Assembly: GCF_000981585.1 (NCBI RefSeq)
Contig: NZ_LN831776.1
Location: forward strand, 2,061,001-2,125,000
Direction: 5' to 3'
Origin: Paenibacillus riograndensis SBR5
GTDB lineage: Bacteria; Bacillota; Bacilli; Paenibacillales; Paenibacillaceae
Length of the DNA: 64,000 nt
This document shows, in pieces, positions 18,001 to 27,700 of this stretch. The notes below the pieces were generated by a model that saw only the letters and a program-made list of their open reading frames with translations, ran no database searches and had not been told where the DNA came from. How positions within the stretch are numbered: the first letter of the stretch is position 1; each line of letters begins with the position of its first letter. The position numbers and the translations under genes were made by a program.

Positions 18001-19384
18001 TGCAGTACATGTGATTCAGCAGGAATTACAAAATGTTCGCACAGCATTAATAGAGCTGGCCGGGGAAGATACCGGCAAGTATGATCAAGCTGCCTTGGAG
18101 CTTCTGCTTGAAGAGTTCATCAAGCCCGGCCCGGAAAGATTCCTGGCGGTTCGGGGCAGACGGAAATGGGTTCGCGCTTTTGAGCCCATGCAGATGGATC
18201 ATCCGGCAGATTTGAAGCAGAAGCGGGACGGGGTACATGTGATTCTTGGAGGATTAGGCGGTATTGGCCTGACTGCGGCACAGGCTTTGGCCGAACAAGG
18301 TGCGGGAACCCTTATCCTGACGGGAAGAACCAGCTTCCCTCCAGAAGCGGAGTGGCAAGAACGGCTTGCCCTGTATCCCGGGAACGACATCATCAATCAA
18401 AAAATCCGCAAAATAATAGAACTTCAGGAACAGGGAGCCCAGGTATATCTTTATCAAGTGCAGGTAAGCGATGAGAAGCGGATGAACGGACTGTTTACAA
18501 GCATAGAGCATACACACGGCAAAATACAGGGAGTCATCTATTCGGCAGGTACGGTCGTAAGCGATTTCTTCCACAACTCCATATCGGGCATTACCCGGGA
18601 AATGTGCGAAGCTGAGTTTGAGGCGAAGATAAGGGGACTTATCATTCTGGAGCGGATGATCCGCGGGAAAGACATAGAATACTGCATGGTCAATTCATCG
18701 ATTTCCACGATTCTCGGCGGAATCGGTTTAGCCGCCTATACGGCTGCCAACCAGTTCATGGATAGCTTTGTTCAGATGATGAACCAGCAGCAGAACCGGA
18801 CCAGGTGGATGGCTGTGGATTGGGATGCATGGAACTTTTCAGCTTCTGACAAGGCGGGCGGCACAGCCGCCAATGAACGCCTGGATCAGTTTATTCATCC
18901 GGCGGAAGGCGGAGCGGTTATAAAAGCCCTGTTCCAGGTTATGAACAAGACGGAACATATTGTGGTTTCGACTACGGAGCTTGAACCCAGGCTCGCTTTG
19001 TGGGTGAACCATTCGCGGAATAACGAACCGGGCAGCCAACGGGAAAGCCGCAAGGAGCTGTCCATCGAACAGCTGCTGCAAGAGAGGATCAGGGAAGCAA
19101 CAGGCCTTTCCGGCATGGGTGCAGACGAGAACTTTTTTGATGCAGGGATTACCTCTATCGACATTGTAGGCATGAATGACTCCATCCAGCAGCATATCAA
19201 CAGACCCATTCTGATTTCCTCCTGGTATGAATATCCGACGATCAAGAAACTGGCGGGTTATTTGCAGGGCGAAGAAAAGGAAGCGCGCAGTACTCAGGCG
19301 TTTGACCGCACCGAAATCGTCAATAAAGGGATGGATAAACTAAAAATGCTGCGGAACAAAGGAAGGGAGCTGCAAAATGGCTGA
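15086..19384 (+). CDS. PKS module: KS-AT(decayed)-KR-ACP
   Basis: A 1432-residue single module. KS about 9-437 with Cys180 (TACSSSL), ETHGTGT and PNIGHLD. A degraded AT follows (526-764), then the post-AT motif PAYAFDRQRYW (about 787). KR about 1049-1260 has the nucleotide-binding GGLGGIG, Ser (NSSIST) and Tyr/Asn (AYTAANQF), so it should be active. ACP with Ser1357 in DAGITSIDIV. The C-terminus is a short basic helix (KGMDKLKMLRNKGREL), resembling docking tails of Firmicute PKS proteins that hand on to a partner with a short N-terminus such as the next gene. No DH, so a beta-hydroxy unit is predicted. The TTG start at 15086 is supported by GGGAGGG 7 nt upstream. The end overlaps the next gene by 8 nt. 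Confidence 0.93.
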   Translation: MLDDDAMQSKIAIIGLACRVPGADTPAAFWHQIVNGVESIRTFKDEELTASGISADILNHPQYVKRGAVIENADCFDAGFFRYTAKDAEITDPQHRAFLECAWEALEDAGCVQDLEKYPVGVYASSCISSYVLNLYSDPELMGRLGHVQIGIGNEKDFLASKVSYKLGLRGPSVNVQTACSSSLVAVHMASQSLLNGECDLALAGGVTIRSEQRAGYMYQKEGMVSPDGHCRVFDKDSKGTVFGNGLGIVVLKRLADAVRDRDNIQAVICGTAVNNDGDHKIGFTAPSPVGQAQVIHEALSVAGVAPREISYIETHGTGTELGDAIEIKALKEVFQAETGPAQFCAIGSVKPNIGHLDTAAGIIGLIKTTLAMKNQVIPVCINHETPDPKLSLEDSPFYVNTASRPWKEVSAAPKAGVSSFGIGGTNAHIILEEAPSIASDASAKQNHVFLFSAKTLKSLEDTCRNMADFFGNHSTLHPADVAYTLQTGRKHFPYRKMVVSSSLEEAAQWLRTGSSQTECKGREEVPVAFFFPAEQRDMLRIGYELYQKETRFASIIDTYLSNERILHTLAGLDLQQILAGSRHGNQERLYTVLGQFIYQCALADYLVTLGIRKEVLIAEGNGVLPAVYVSGALSMNDLIRIILIRQTWLNAAGEQQSLLAIELASLLKILPVQTPEAEMLAGGLRVSEEMLRDEEFWLSCGPASDWPQAPSLPEQENRLLIKIGMESGTDGALKGMGVVSLLRQQAYDEPADFIFYSKLGEIWTEGGTVDWQPFYFQESRKRVTLPAYAFDRQRYWHERKEQAPQTVPRKKTPEQWLYRPVWKQYYASPDYRLEDRGPDTFLLFIDDSGLGEGIQEALSAKGNRVCTVKMGAGFGRIHRDQYEIDPDNAEHYLQVFRQVFQTGHPVWKIVHMWSSREYMPDSGGFYSLLHMGKSFGMIGIHQQIQLTVVTSAFQSVMGNEVLTPSNAAATGAVHVIQQELQNVRTALIELAGEDTGKYDQAALELLLEEFIKPGPERFLAVRGRRKWVRAFEPMQMDHPADLKQKRDGVHVILGGLGGIGLTAAQALAEQGAGTLILTGRTSFPPEAEWQERLALYPGNDIINQKIRKIIELQEQGAQVYLYQVQVSDEKRMNGLFTSIEHTHGKIQGVIYSAGTVVSDFFHNSISGITREMCEAEFEAKIRGLIILERMIRGKDIEYCMVNSSISTILGGIGLAAYTAANQFMDSFVQMMNQQQNRTRWMAVDWDAWNFSASDKAGGTAANERLDQFIHPAEGGAVIKALFQVMNKTEHIVVSTTELEPRLALWVNHSRNNEPGSQRESRKELSIEQLLQERIREATGLSGMGADENFFDAGITSIDIVGMNDSIQQHINRPILISSWYEYPTIKKLAGYLQGEEKEARSTQAFDRTEIVNKGMDKLKMLRNKGRELQNG
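16661..17380 (+). other. Decayed acyltransferase domain in second PKS
   Basis: AT-like region of reduced length. FPGQGxQ has become FPAEQRDM (about residue 532), and the GHSLGE elbow has become AEGNGV (about 618), so there is no catalytic serine. The flanking KS-AT linker and post-AT motif are normal, showing loss within a former cis-AT module rather than a module that never had an AT. Confidence 0.72.
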
Positions 19385-22300
19385 TCCATCAGATTACAAC
19401 GGATTAGAGATAGCCGTTATCGGCTTGGCATGCCGGTTTCCGGGAGCAGACAACCGCGAACAATTCTGGAACAATCTAAAGGACGGCCTGGAGTCAGTTA
19501 CCGTTTTTACGGATGAAGAGCTGAGACGTGAAGGCGTCACGGCTGAGTTCCTAAGCAATGAGAACTATGTAAAAGCGGGCGCGGTTCTGGACCGGTTTGA
19601 GTATTTTGATGAAAGATTTTTTGGCTACAGCCCCAAAGATGCGCTGGTGATGGACCCGCAGGTGCGGTTGTTTCATGAGGTGGCCTGGGAATCGTTGGAG
19701 GATGCAGGGTACGTCCCCGATACTTACCCCGGCTTGATTGGCGTGTTTGCCGGAGCGTCCAGCAACTACAACTGGAATGCGAGAGTCTATTCCTATGAAG
19801 GGGAGCACCGGGACGCCTTTTCCGAAATTCAGTTGAGCAATAAGGATTTTCTCGCTTCCCGGATTTCCTACAAGTTCAATCTGAAAGGCCCGAGCATGAC
19901 GCTTACGACAGCCTGCTCCACATCGCTTACTGCCATTCACACGGCTTGCCGAAGTCTGCTGAGCGGCGAATGTGACATGGCAATTGCAGGCGGGAGCTCG
20001 ATCTTAATTCCGCATCGGAGCGGATATTTATATCAAGAGGGTCATTTTCTATCCAAAGACGGGCATATCCGGGCCTTTGATGAACAAGCCTCGGGCATTC
20101 TGTTCGGGAACGGAACCGGCGCCGTTGTGCTGAAGCCTCTGGAAAATGCGCTTGCGGATAAGGATCACATCTGGGCGGTCGTCAAGGGCAGCGCGGTCAA
20201 TAACGACGGGAACCGTAAAGCGGGTTATATGGCACCCAGTGTAGAGGGACAGCGGGAAGTCATTGAGAGCGCTCTGCAAGTCTCTGAAGTCGGGCCGGAC
20301 AGCATTTCTTACATCGAGACGCATGGCACCGGGACTCAGCTTGGGGATACCATTGAATTTACTGCGCTTCAGCAAGTTTTTCACACCAGGCAGTCCCCTT
20401 GCATATTGGGTTCCGTCAAGAACAATATTGGCCATCTGGATGCAGCTTCCGGGGTTGCGGGATTCATGAAAGCCGTGCTGGCGCTGAAGCACCGGCAGAT
20501 TCCACCCATGGTTAACTTTGCGAAAAGTAATCCGCTTCTGGAAATGGAAAAATATCCGTTTGCGGTCAATACCAAACTGCTGGATTGGCCGTTGTCCTCC
20601 TATCCCTTGCGGGCGGGAGTCAGTTCATTCGGTGTGGGGGGAATGAATGCACATCTAATACTGGAGCAAGCTCCCCTGCCCGTGGAGGAACCGGAAGAGG
20701 ATTTACAGCCGCAGCTGATCCTGCTGTCCGCGCAAAGCATGGAATCTTTGGAGAACATGACAGAGAATCTGGCGCGCCATGTGGAAGAGCATCCGGACAT
20801 CCGTATCCGGGATGTTGCCTATACCTTGCAGGCAGGCAGAAAACCTTTCGAATTCCGCAAGCAGCTCATCTGCCGGGACAGGAAACAACTGATCGAAGGA
20901 TTACGCAAGAAGGATGCCAGGCAGCCGCAAGTGAACCGTGTGGGGGAAGCGCCTGAGCAAATTGTGTTCATGTTCCCGGGGCAGGGCGCCCAATATGTTA
21001 ATATGGGCAGGGAGCTTTATCACAACGAGCCGATATTCCGCAAATATCTGGATCAGTGCTTCGCGATCCTGCAGGTCCATTCGGAAACTGACTATCGGGC
21101 TATCCTGTTTCCAAGCGAAGAAGAGGCAGAGCAGGCGCGGGAATTCATGGCCCGGCTGGACCATAGCCTGGTCATCCTCTTTATTTTCGGATACGCGTTG
21201 GCAGAGCTGCTCATGGAATGGGGAATCAAGCCGGATGTTGTGATTGGATACAGTCTCGGAGAATATATCGCTGGTACGGTTTCCGGGTTGTTCACCCTGG
21301 AGCAGGCTATTCCTTTGGTTCTCAAACGGGGCCGGCTCTTTCAGCAGCTGCCGGATGGAATCATGCTCAGTATTCCGCTCCCGCCCGATAAGGTTCTGCC
21401 GCTGTTAGGCGATTCTCTTGAAATTGCCATTGATAATCAGGTATCGTGCGTGGTGGGCGGTCCCGCACATTTGGTGCTTGAGCTGGAAGAGAAGCTGAAG
21501 CAGAGCAAATGTGTCTGCACACCGCTCCCCACGGCAAAGGTGATTCATACGTCGAGAGTAGAGTCCATTCTGGATGAATACCGGGCAGCTTTACAGCCGG
21601 TGCAGTACCAGCCGATGAAGCTGCGGTTTATGTCCAGTGTGACCGGAGACTGGGCCGGGCCGGAAGAACTTGCCACAAGCCAGTATTGGATCGATCAGCT
21701 GCAGGAAAAGGTTTCCTTTGTGAAAGCGGTCCAGCGTTTGGCTGATACACGCACCCTCTTTATTGAGATTGGCCCGGGCCATGATCTAAGCGCCTTGGTC
21801 AAACGAACGTTTGGCCAGGGTCCCAATGTGCAGGTGCTCAACCTCATTCCGATTGGCACCAGCAAGGTTTCCGAGCAGCATCATTTGTATGACCGGATCG
21901 GCAAGCTGTGGCAATATGGCTATTCCGCAGATTGGAATACATTCAGCCCGCAGGGCAGACGCATACCGCTGCCCACATATGCGTTCATGCGGAAGAAATT
22001 CTGGCTGGAGGAGCCCTCTTTTCCAGGCCGGGCAGGCAGTCAGCCCTATCGCATGAACCGGAAAAACATAGAGGAGTGGTACTATGTGCCCTCCTGGAAA
22101 CGGCTCACGCCGGTCACTCAAGCCGCCCCGTCTCAAGCCAAGTCTGAGAGGCGCAGGCTTATTTTTGGTGACCACAGTTCCGCAGGTCAAAAGTTTACCG
22201 ATAAGTGGAAAACAGTCAGCGAAGGAAGCGTTACGGTTTATAAGGGTGAGAAGCGTGCCAAATGGAGTGCGGACGAGCTTGTGATCAATCCCGCCCGGGA

Positions 22301-25300
22301 TGAGGATTACGAATGGCTGTTTCAGGAGCTGCATGCCGGTTCGTTTATCCCGGATGAAATGATTCATTTATGGAGTTTACCGTTTGATCAGAAGGAAGCT
22401 CATGCTCTTGTCCCGGATGCGGGTCTGGACGATGGCTACTTTAGCCTGCTTGCGATTGCCAAAGCGTGCGGACAGCATCTCGGGGAGCATCCGCTTGAAT
22501 TGAGGGTTATTACCAACGGTGTCTGTGAAGTGATGGGGGATGACGCTACATCTCCGCATAAGGCAACAATGCTGGGACCTGTGAAAGTCATTCCGCTGGA
22601 GTATCCATCGATACGCTGCAGCTTATTGGACATGGAGCTGCTGCCGGACGGCTCCCGTTTGGACAATATGATCGATTCGCTAGTCTCTCAGCTTGCTGCG
22701 GCAAAGTGGGAGAGCGTTGCGGCTTATAGAAATAATAGCTTTTGGGTGCCAACCTGTAATGCCGTCACATTGGATACCCGTCATGCCATGAAGATACAGC
22801 CGCACGGAAAGTACCTGATTACAGGCGGGCTTGGCGGTATTGGTCTTGCTGTTGCCGGATTTTTGGCACGGCAGGCCCGGGTGGAATTGATTTTAGCCGG
22901 ACGAACACCATTTCCTCCAAAAGAAGAGTGGGCAGAATGGAGCGCCCCCCATCTTGCAGAAGAGATCCAAAAGCTAACGGAAATAGAAAACTCCGGAGGC
23001 ACCGTTCATGTTCTGCAGGCGGATATCAGTAATCCGGCAGAAGTTCAGGCATTGCTCACACAGGTTGAGCATACGGTGGGAGAGCTGACGGGAGTTATCC
23101 ATGCTGCCGGAGTTGCAGATGGTGAACTCATCCAACGTTCCACCCGGGAGAGCTCCAAAAACATGCTGGCGGCTAAGGTAGACGGCACGCTTTGCTTGTA
23201 TGAGGCTCTGCGGGGGAAGCCGCTCGACTTTTTTATTTTATGCTCCTCCCTGAGCTCCTATCTTCCGGCAATTGGGCAGGCGGGGTATTGTGCGGCCAAT
23301 GCATTCCTGGACTCCTTTGCCTTTTATGCCCATGCCCAAAATCCCGGTTTTCCTGTCTTGTCAGTAAATTGGGAGCGCTGGAAACAGACCGGAATGTCAA
23401 GAAGGATTGAAGCCTTGCATAAGGAACTGACCGGATCGGAACTGGAGGATACGATTACGGAAGGAGAAGGCATTCAGATTTTTTCGCGGATTGGGAATCT
23501 CGCAGTGCCACAGATCATCATTTCTGCCTTTGATATGAACGAGAGGGTCCAGCTTTATGAGCTGGCCGGTTCTCCCCTTGATTTTGAGGGAGCGGAGAGC
23601 ATTTCTCATCAGCAGCCTGTTGCCGGGATATTTGAACGGCCCAGCCTGACAACGGAGTATGTCCCTCCGCGAAATGAGCGGGAGCGGGAGCTCGCACAGT
23701 TATGGGAAGCGCAGTTTGGGGTGCAGCCGGTCGGGATGGATGACAGCCTGTTTGAATTGGGAGGCGATTCGCTGATGGCCCTCTCGATTCTGGCAAGGGT
23801 CCAAAAGCAATGGAATGAACGCATCCCGATGGCGTATTTTATTAACCATCCCACTGTGGCAGGCATCAGCAGCTATATGGAGCAAGCAACGCCAACCGAG
23901 TCAAGCGGGGTCAAGCCTGTTGCGCGTAGAGAATATTATCCGCTGACCTCTGTTCAGAAACGGGTGTACTTTTTGCAAAAAATGCATTCTACGACGACGG
24001 TATACAACAATCCGGGAATCTATCAACTGGAAAGTGAAATCGATACCGGCCTGCTTCAGCAAATCTTCCAGAGGATCCTGCAGCGGCATGAAATCCTGCG
24101 GACCTCCTTCGGCTTTGCCGGGGAAGAGGTGGTTCAACGGGTTCACCAGAATGTTGTATTCTCCATTGAAGAACTGGACGGCCACGAAGCCGGCATGGAT
24201 GCGGTAATCGCAGGGTTTATTCGTCCGTTTGAACTGGAGAAGGCTCCACTGCTGCGGGTGGGGTATTTGCGGGACAAGCGTATTTTGCTGATCGACATGC
24301 ATCACCTCGTATCGGATGAGATGTCATACCGGTTGCTGATTCAGGATTTTCTTGCTTTGTATGAGGGTAAGGATTTGACCGTATTGCCTTTGCAATACAA
24401 GGACTACGCAGCGTGGCAATCCGGAATGAAAGGCAGTCCGGCGTTCGTAAGCCAGCAGCAATATTGGCTGGATCAATTCGCGGACGGTGCCAGCGAAACG
24501 AGGCTGCAGCTGCCGCTCGATTTCAAGCCGCCGCTCGTTCAAAGCTTTGAAGGCGACTTTATCCGGTTCGATGTGGATGCCGACACGAGCAGACGGTTTA
24601 AGCAATGGCTGAAAACAGAGGGCGTGACCTTAAATATGGGGCTGCTGGCGCTTTATGCAGTGGTTCTTTTTAAGATCTGCCAGCAGGAGACGGTCATCAT
24701 CGGCACCCCGGTATCCGGCAGAAAGCATACGGATCTGGAGCATGTCATCGGCCCGTTTGTAGATACGGTTGCCTTGAAGCTGTCCATGGGAGCCCAGGCT
24801 TCTTTTGCGGAATTTCTGCAAGAAGTCAAGCAGACGCTGTCCTCCGCTCTGGATCATCAGGACTATCCCTTTGAAGAGCTGATAGGCAGCCTGGACCTGG
24901 AACAGGATTTGAGCCGTAATCCTTTGTTTGAAACGATGTTCAGCTACCGGGAGGTATACGATAAGACCAATCAAATCGGCGGTGTGCGGGAGATCACCTC
25001 TTTTTACAGACACAAGACAGCAATGTTTACAATAAGATTTACCGCTTGGGAAGAAGGGCCGCAAATCGGCTGCGAAATTGAGTACAGCACCACACGGCTG
25101 GCCCAGGAAACGATGCAGCGGTTTGCCGGTTTTTTTGAACATCTCATGCAGCAGGTTCTGAACGGGCCGGCCAGACCGCTGGCCGAAATTGCGGTGATGA
25201 CAGAGAGTGAAAAACAACAAATCCTGTTTGGCTTCAATCAGACACAAAGCATTGTGGAGCCCGGGCAAAATATCGTTTCGTTATTCGAGCGGCAGGCCGA

Positions 25301-27629
25301 GGAGCATCCGGAGAAAATTGCCGTTGCTGCGGGGTTAACCGCCATGAGCTATCTGGAATTGAATCATGCTGTAAATCAGCTGGCTCATTATTTGCAAAAG
25401 AACGGCGTTACCCGGGGAACGCCGGTGGGAATATACCTGGAGCGCTCCCCGGATGCGGCTGTCGCCATCCTCGCTGTGCTGAAGGCGGGAGGCTGTTATG
25501 TGCCGGTTGATCCAAGCATTCCCATCCGGCGGATTCTCCAAATCCAGGAGGAGGCCGGGCTGGTGGTCATGCTGTCCACCAGTGACTTAACAGAGCAGGC
25601 GAAGCTGGAATGCGGGAGAATGATCCTGCTGGACCGGGAACGGGAGGCTATTTTACAGGAATCATCCGCTAATCCGGGCAACGGGGTGGAGGCTTCACAC
25701 ACGGCCTATATGATCTTTACTTCCGGTTCCACCGGCAAACCGAAAGGGGTGAAGATTCCGCACCGCGCATTGACAAATTTCCTGCTCTCCATGGCCAAAA
25801 AGCCCGGGATGACAGCGGAGGATAAGCTTTTATCGGTAACTACCCTCTCGTTTGATATTTTCGGATTGGAATTATTCCTGCCGCTGGTCACGGGAGCGCT
25901 CGTTGTCCTGGCGACCAACCGGGAAGCAGCCGATGGCAGAGTCTTGGGGCAGCTGCTCGCAGCACACGGAATTACGGTGATGCAGGCAACACCGGCCACA
26001 TGGAAGATGCTGCTGCTGTCCGGCTATTCCGGCAGCAGCCGGCTGAAGGCGTTATGCGGAGGGGAGAGCCTGCCGCCGGATGTGGCCAGGGAGCTGCTTC
26101 CCAAAGTAGGCTCGCTGTGGAACATGTACGGGCCTACCGAGACAACGATCTGGTCAACCGTCGCCGAGATCACCAATGCCGGGCAAATCCTGATCGGAAA
26201 GCCGATTGATAATACACAAATTTACATCCTGGATCAGAACCGGAACCCGGTGCCATTGGGAGTCTACGGAGAGATGTATATCGGCGGGGCCGGGGTGGCA
26301 GACGGGTATGTCAACCATCAGCAGTTAACGGAGCAGAGTTTTGTCGATAATCCCTTCAGCACGTTGTATCCCAAGATGTACAGGACAGGCGACCTCGCCC
26401 GCTTTTTGCCGGATGGCACACTCCAATGCGAGGGCCGGATGGATGACCAGGTGAAGCTCAGAGGTTTCCGCATTGAACTGTCAGAGATCCAGGCCGTCAT
26501 TGCCGCTTATCCGGGGATCAAAGACAATGTGGTGGTGGTTGAATCCGGCTTGCCAAACGGGGAGGAACCGGAGTCTGATAAGAAGTCTATAATCAGCTAC
26601 ATGGTTCCGGCCGGACCGGAAGCGGTCCATATCGATGAGCTGAAAAGCTATTTGCTGGAAAGACTGCCGTCCTACATGATCCCGGTGCAATTTTTCATCA
26701 TTGATCAAATCCCGCTGAGTGCCAATCAGAAAACCGATAAGAAAAAACTGCGGACGATGCAGCAAAAACTCCTGGTGTCCGCGAAGGCGTATAAGGAGCC
26801 GGTGTCGGAGCTGGAGAAGCAGATCAGCTCCATTTGGATGAAGCTGCTGCACAAAGAAACCATCAGTATCACTGATTCTTATTTCGACCTTGGCGGTACC
26901 TCCATCACCGTGGTTTTGCTGCAGGAGCAAATGAGGGAAGCCTTCGGCGTACCGCTCCAGGTTGCCGATATTTTTGCACATCCGACCATTGAACGCCTGG
27001 CAGGCTTTATGGAAAGGAAGATGACTCCGGAGGCTTCCTTGTTGCTAAAGGGGATAAAAATGCCTTCCGGATACTATCTGACGGCGAATGACAGGAATGA
27101 GCAGATGAAGCTGAGGCTGGAATTAGAACCGGCAGCGGCACAGGGGCTTGTCCATATCGCCGATTCCCACGGGATGAGGACGGAAGAGGTCATCCTGTCG
27201 CTTCTGTATTATGTACTGAATCAGATCTCCCGTGAAGAAATGATCGAAATCACTCTTCTGGATGGTAACCACGGAGTACACCAGGCGTGTATTGATTTTT
27301 CAGAGCTGGAAGACTTTGATTCGCTCTTTATAAAGATCAGGGAAAAGGTCAGTGATATTCAGAGTCAACGCTCCCCGGCAGAGAACACCCGGATTGAGGA
27401 AAAGGACGGGAAGAACCTGTTCCTGCTATTCCCGCTGACCTCTTCTTCAGCCGCCGGCTTGTCCTTCCCGTTCAATGCGCTCTGGACATGGGAAATCAGC
27501 CGGCAGGAGAAAATTATCGTGCAGCTTGATTATGACGGACTGCTGTGGAAAGCGGCAGCGTTGAGCAAAGTCGTTCAAGGTTTCACACAATTAGCCAATC
27601 AGTTAGCGAGTCGGCTCTACATTCCATGA
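19377..27629 (+). CDS. Hybrid PKS-NRPS: KS-AT-KR-ACP-C-A(Gly?)-PCP-half C
   Basis: A 2750-residue protein. KS with Cys180 (TACSTSL), ETHGTGT, NNIGHLD. AT about 530-808 keeps FPGQGAQ and a serine (Ser626), but in GYSLGE instead of GHSLGE. KR about 1145-1341 (GGLGGIG, Ser, GYCAANAF). ACP Ser1465 (LGGDSL). C about 1521-1950 with HHLVSDE, Glu replacing the motif's Gly. A about 1975-2470: residues aligned with the GrsA pocket read D-I-L-Q-L-G-M-I-W, one change from the known glycine code DILQLGLIW, so glycine is predicted. PCP in DLGGTSI (about 2508). The last 190 residues look like only the second half of a condensation domain, without the HHxxxDG half. ATG at 19377 lies within the upstream gene, after GGAAGGGAG. 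A 71-nt gap with GGGAGG leads to the trans-AT gene. Confidence 0.93.
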   Translation: MADPSDYNGLEIAVIGLACRFPGADNREQFWNNLKDGLESVTVFTDEELRREGVTAEFLSNENYVKAGAVLDRFEYFDERFFGYSPKDALVMDPQVRLFHEVAWESLEDAGYVPDTYPGLIGVFAGASSNYNWNARVYSYEGEHRDAFSEIQLSNKDFLASRISYKFNLKGPSMTLTTACSTSLTAIHTACRSLLSGECDMAIAGGSSILIPHRSGYLYQEGHFLSKDGHIRAFDEQASGILFGNGTGAVVLKPLENALADKDHIWAVVKGSAVNNDGNRKAGYMAPSVEGQREVIESALQVSEVGPDSISYIETHGTGTQLGDTIEFTALQQVFHTRQSPCILGSVKNNIGHLDAASGVAGFMKAVLALKHRQIPPMVNFAKSNPLLEMEKYPFAVNTKLLDWPLSSYPLRAGVSSFGVGGMNAHLILEQAPLPVEEPEEDLQPQLILLSAQSMESLENMTENLARHVEEHPDIRIRDVAYTLQAGRKPFEFRKQLICRDRKQLIEGLRKKDARQPQVNRVGEAPEQIVFMFPGQGAQYVNMGRELYHNEPIFRKYLDQCFAILQVHSETDYRAILFPSEEEAEQAREFMARLDHSLVILFIFGYALAELLMEWGIKPDVVIGYSLGEYIAGTVSGLFTLEQAIPLVLKRGRLFQQLPDGIMLSIPLPPDKVLPLLGDSLEIAIDNQVSCVVGGPAHLVLELEEKLKQSKCVCTPLPTAKVIHTSRVESILDEYRAALQPVQYQPMKLRFMSSVTGDWAGPEELATSQYWIDQLQEKVSFVKAVQRLADTRTLFIEIGPGHDLSALVKRTFGQGPNVQVLNLIPIGTSKVSEQHHLYDRIGKLWQYGYSADWNTFSPQGRRIPLPTYAFMRKKFWLEEPSFPGRAGSQPYRMNRKNIEEWYYVPSWKRLTPVTQAAPSQAKSERRRLIFGDHSSAGQKFTDKWKTVSEGSVTVYKGEKRAKWSADELVINPARDEDYEWLFQELHAGSFIPDEMIHLWSLPFDQKEAHALVPDAGLDDGYFSLLAIAKACGQHLGEHPLELRVITNGVCEVMGDDATSPHKATMLGPVKVIPLEYPSIRCSLLDMELLPDGSRLDNMIDSLVSQLAAAKWESVAAYRNNSFWVPTCNAVTLDTRHAMKIQPHGKYLITGGLGGIGLAVAGFLARQARVELILAGRTPFPPKEEWAEWSAPHLAEEIQKLTEIENSGGTVHVLQADISNPAEVQALLTQVEHTVGELTGVIHAAGVADGELIQRSTRESSKNMLAAKVDGTLCLYEALRGKPLDFFILCSSLSSYLPAIGQAGYCAANAFLDSFAFYAHAQNPGFPVLSVNWERWKQTGMSRRIEALHKELTGSELEDTITEGEGIQIFSRIGNLAVPQIIISAFDMNERVQLYELAGSPLDFEGAESISHQQPVAGIFERPSLTTEYVPPRNERERELAQLWEAQFGVQPVGMDDSLFELGGDSLMALSILARVQKQWNERIPMAYFINHPTVAGISSYMEQATPTESSGVKPVARREYYPLTSVQKRVYFLQKMHSTTTVYNNPGIYQLESEIDTGLLQQIFQRILQRHEILRTSFGFAGEEVVQRVHQNVVFSIEELDGHEAGMDAVIAGFIRPFELEKAPLLRVGYLRDKRILLIDMHHLVSDEMSYRLLIQDFLALYEGKDLTVLPLQYKDYAAWQSGMKGSPAFVSQQQYWLDQFADGASETRLQLPLDFKPPLVQSFEGDFIRFDVDADTSRRFKQWLKTEGVTLNMGLLALYAVVLFKICQQETVIIGTPVSGRKHTDLEHVIGPFVDTVALKLSMGAQASFAEFLQEVKQTLSSALDHQDYPFEELIGSLDLEQDLSRNPLFETMFSYREVYDKTNQIGGVREITSFYRHKTAMFTIRFTAWEEGPQIGCEIEYSTTRLAQETMQRFAGFFEHLMQQVLNGPARPLAEIAVMTESEKQQILFGFNQTQSIVEPGQNIVSLFERQAEEHPEKIAVAAGLTAMSYLELNHAVNQLAHYLQKNGVTRGTPVGIYLERSPDAAVAILAVLKAGGCYVPVDPSIPIRRILQIQEEAGLVVMLSTSDLTEQAKLECGRMILLDREREAILQESSANPGNGVEASHTAYMIFTSGSTGKPKGVKIPHRALTNFLLSMAKKPGMTAEDKLLSVTTLSFDIFGLELFLPLVTGALVVLATNREAADGRVLGQLLAAHGITVMQATPATWKMLLLSGYSGSSRLKALCGGESLPPDVARELLPKVGSLWNMYGPTETTIWSTVAEITNAGQILIGKPIDNTQIYILDQNRNPVPLGVYGEMYIGGAGVADGYVNHQQLTEQSFVDNPFSTLYPKMYRTGDLARFLPDGTLQCEGRMDDQVKLRGFRIELSEIQAVIAAYPGIKDNVVVVESGLPNGEEPESDKKSIISYMVPAGPEAVHIDELKSYLLERLPSYMIPVQFFIIDQIPLSANQKTDKKKLRTMQQKLLVSAKAYKEPVSELEKQISSIWMKLLHKETISITDSYFDLGGTSITVVLLQEQMREAFGVPLQVADIFAHPTIERLAGFMERKMTPEASLLLKGIKMPSGYYLTANDRNEQMKLRLELEPAAAQGLVHIADSHGMRTEEVILSLLYYVLNQISREEMIEITLLDGNHGVHQACIDFSELEDFDSLFIKIREKVSDIQSQRSPAENTRIEEKDGKNLFLLFPLTSSSAAGLSFPFNALWTWEISRQEKIIVQLDYDGLLWKAAALSKVVQGFTQLANQLASRLYIP

Positions 27630-27700
27630 GGCCGGGCTATCCGCGGAGTTTTCAACCTGACGATGGACTGGACCAAGGTAAATAAAGGGAGGATACACAG

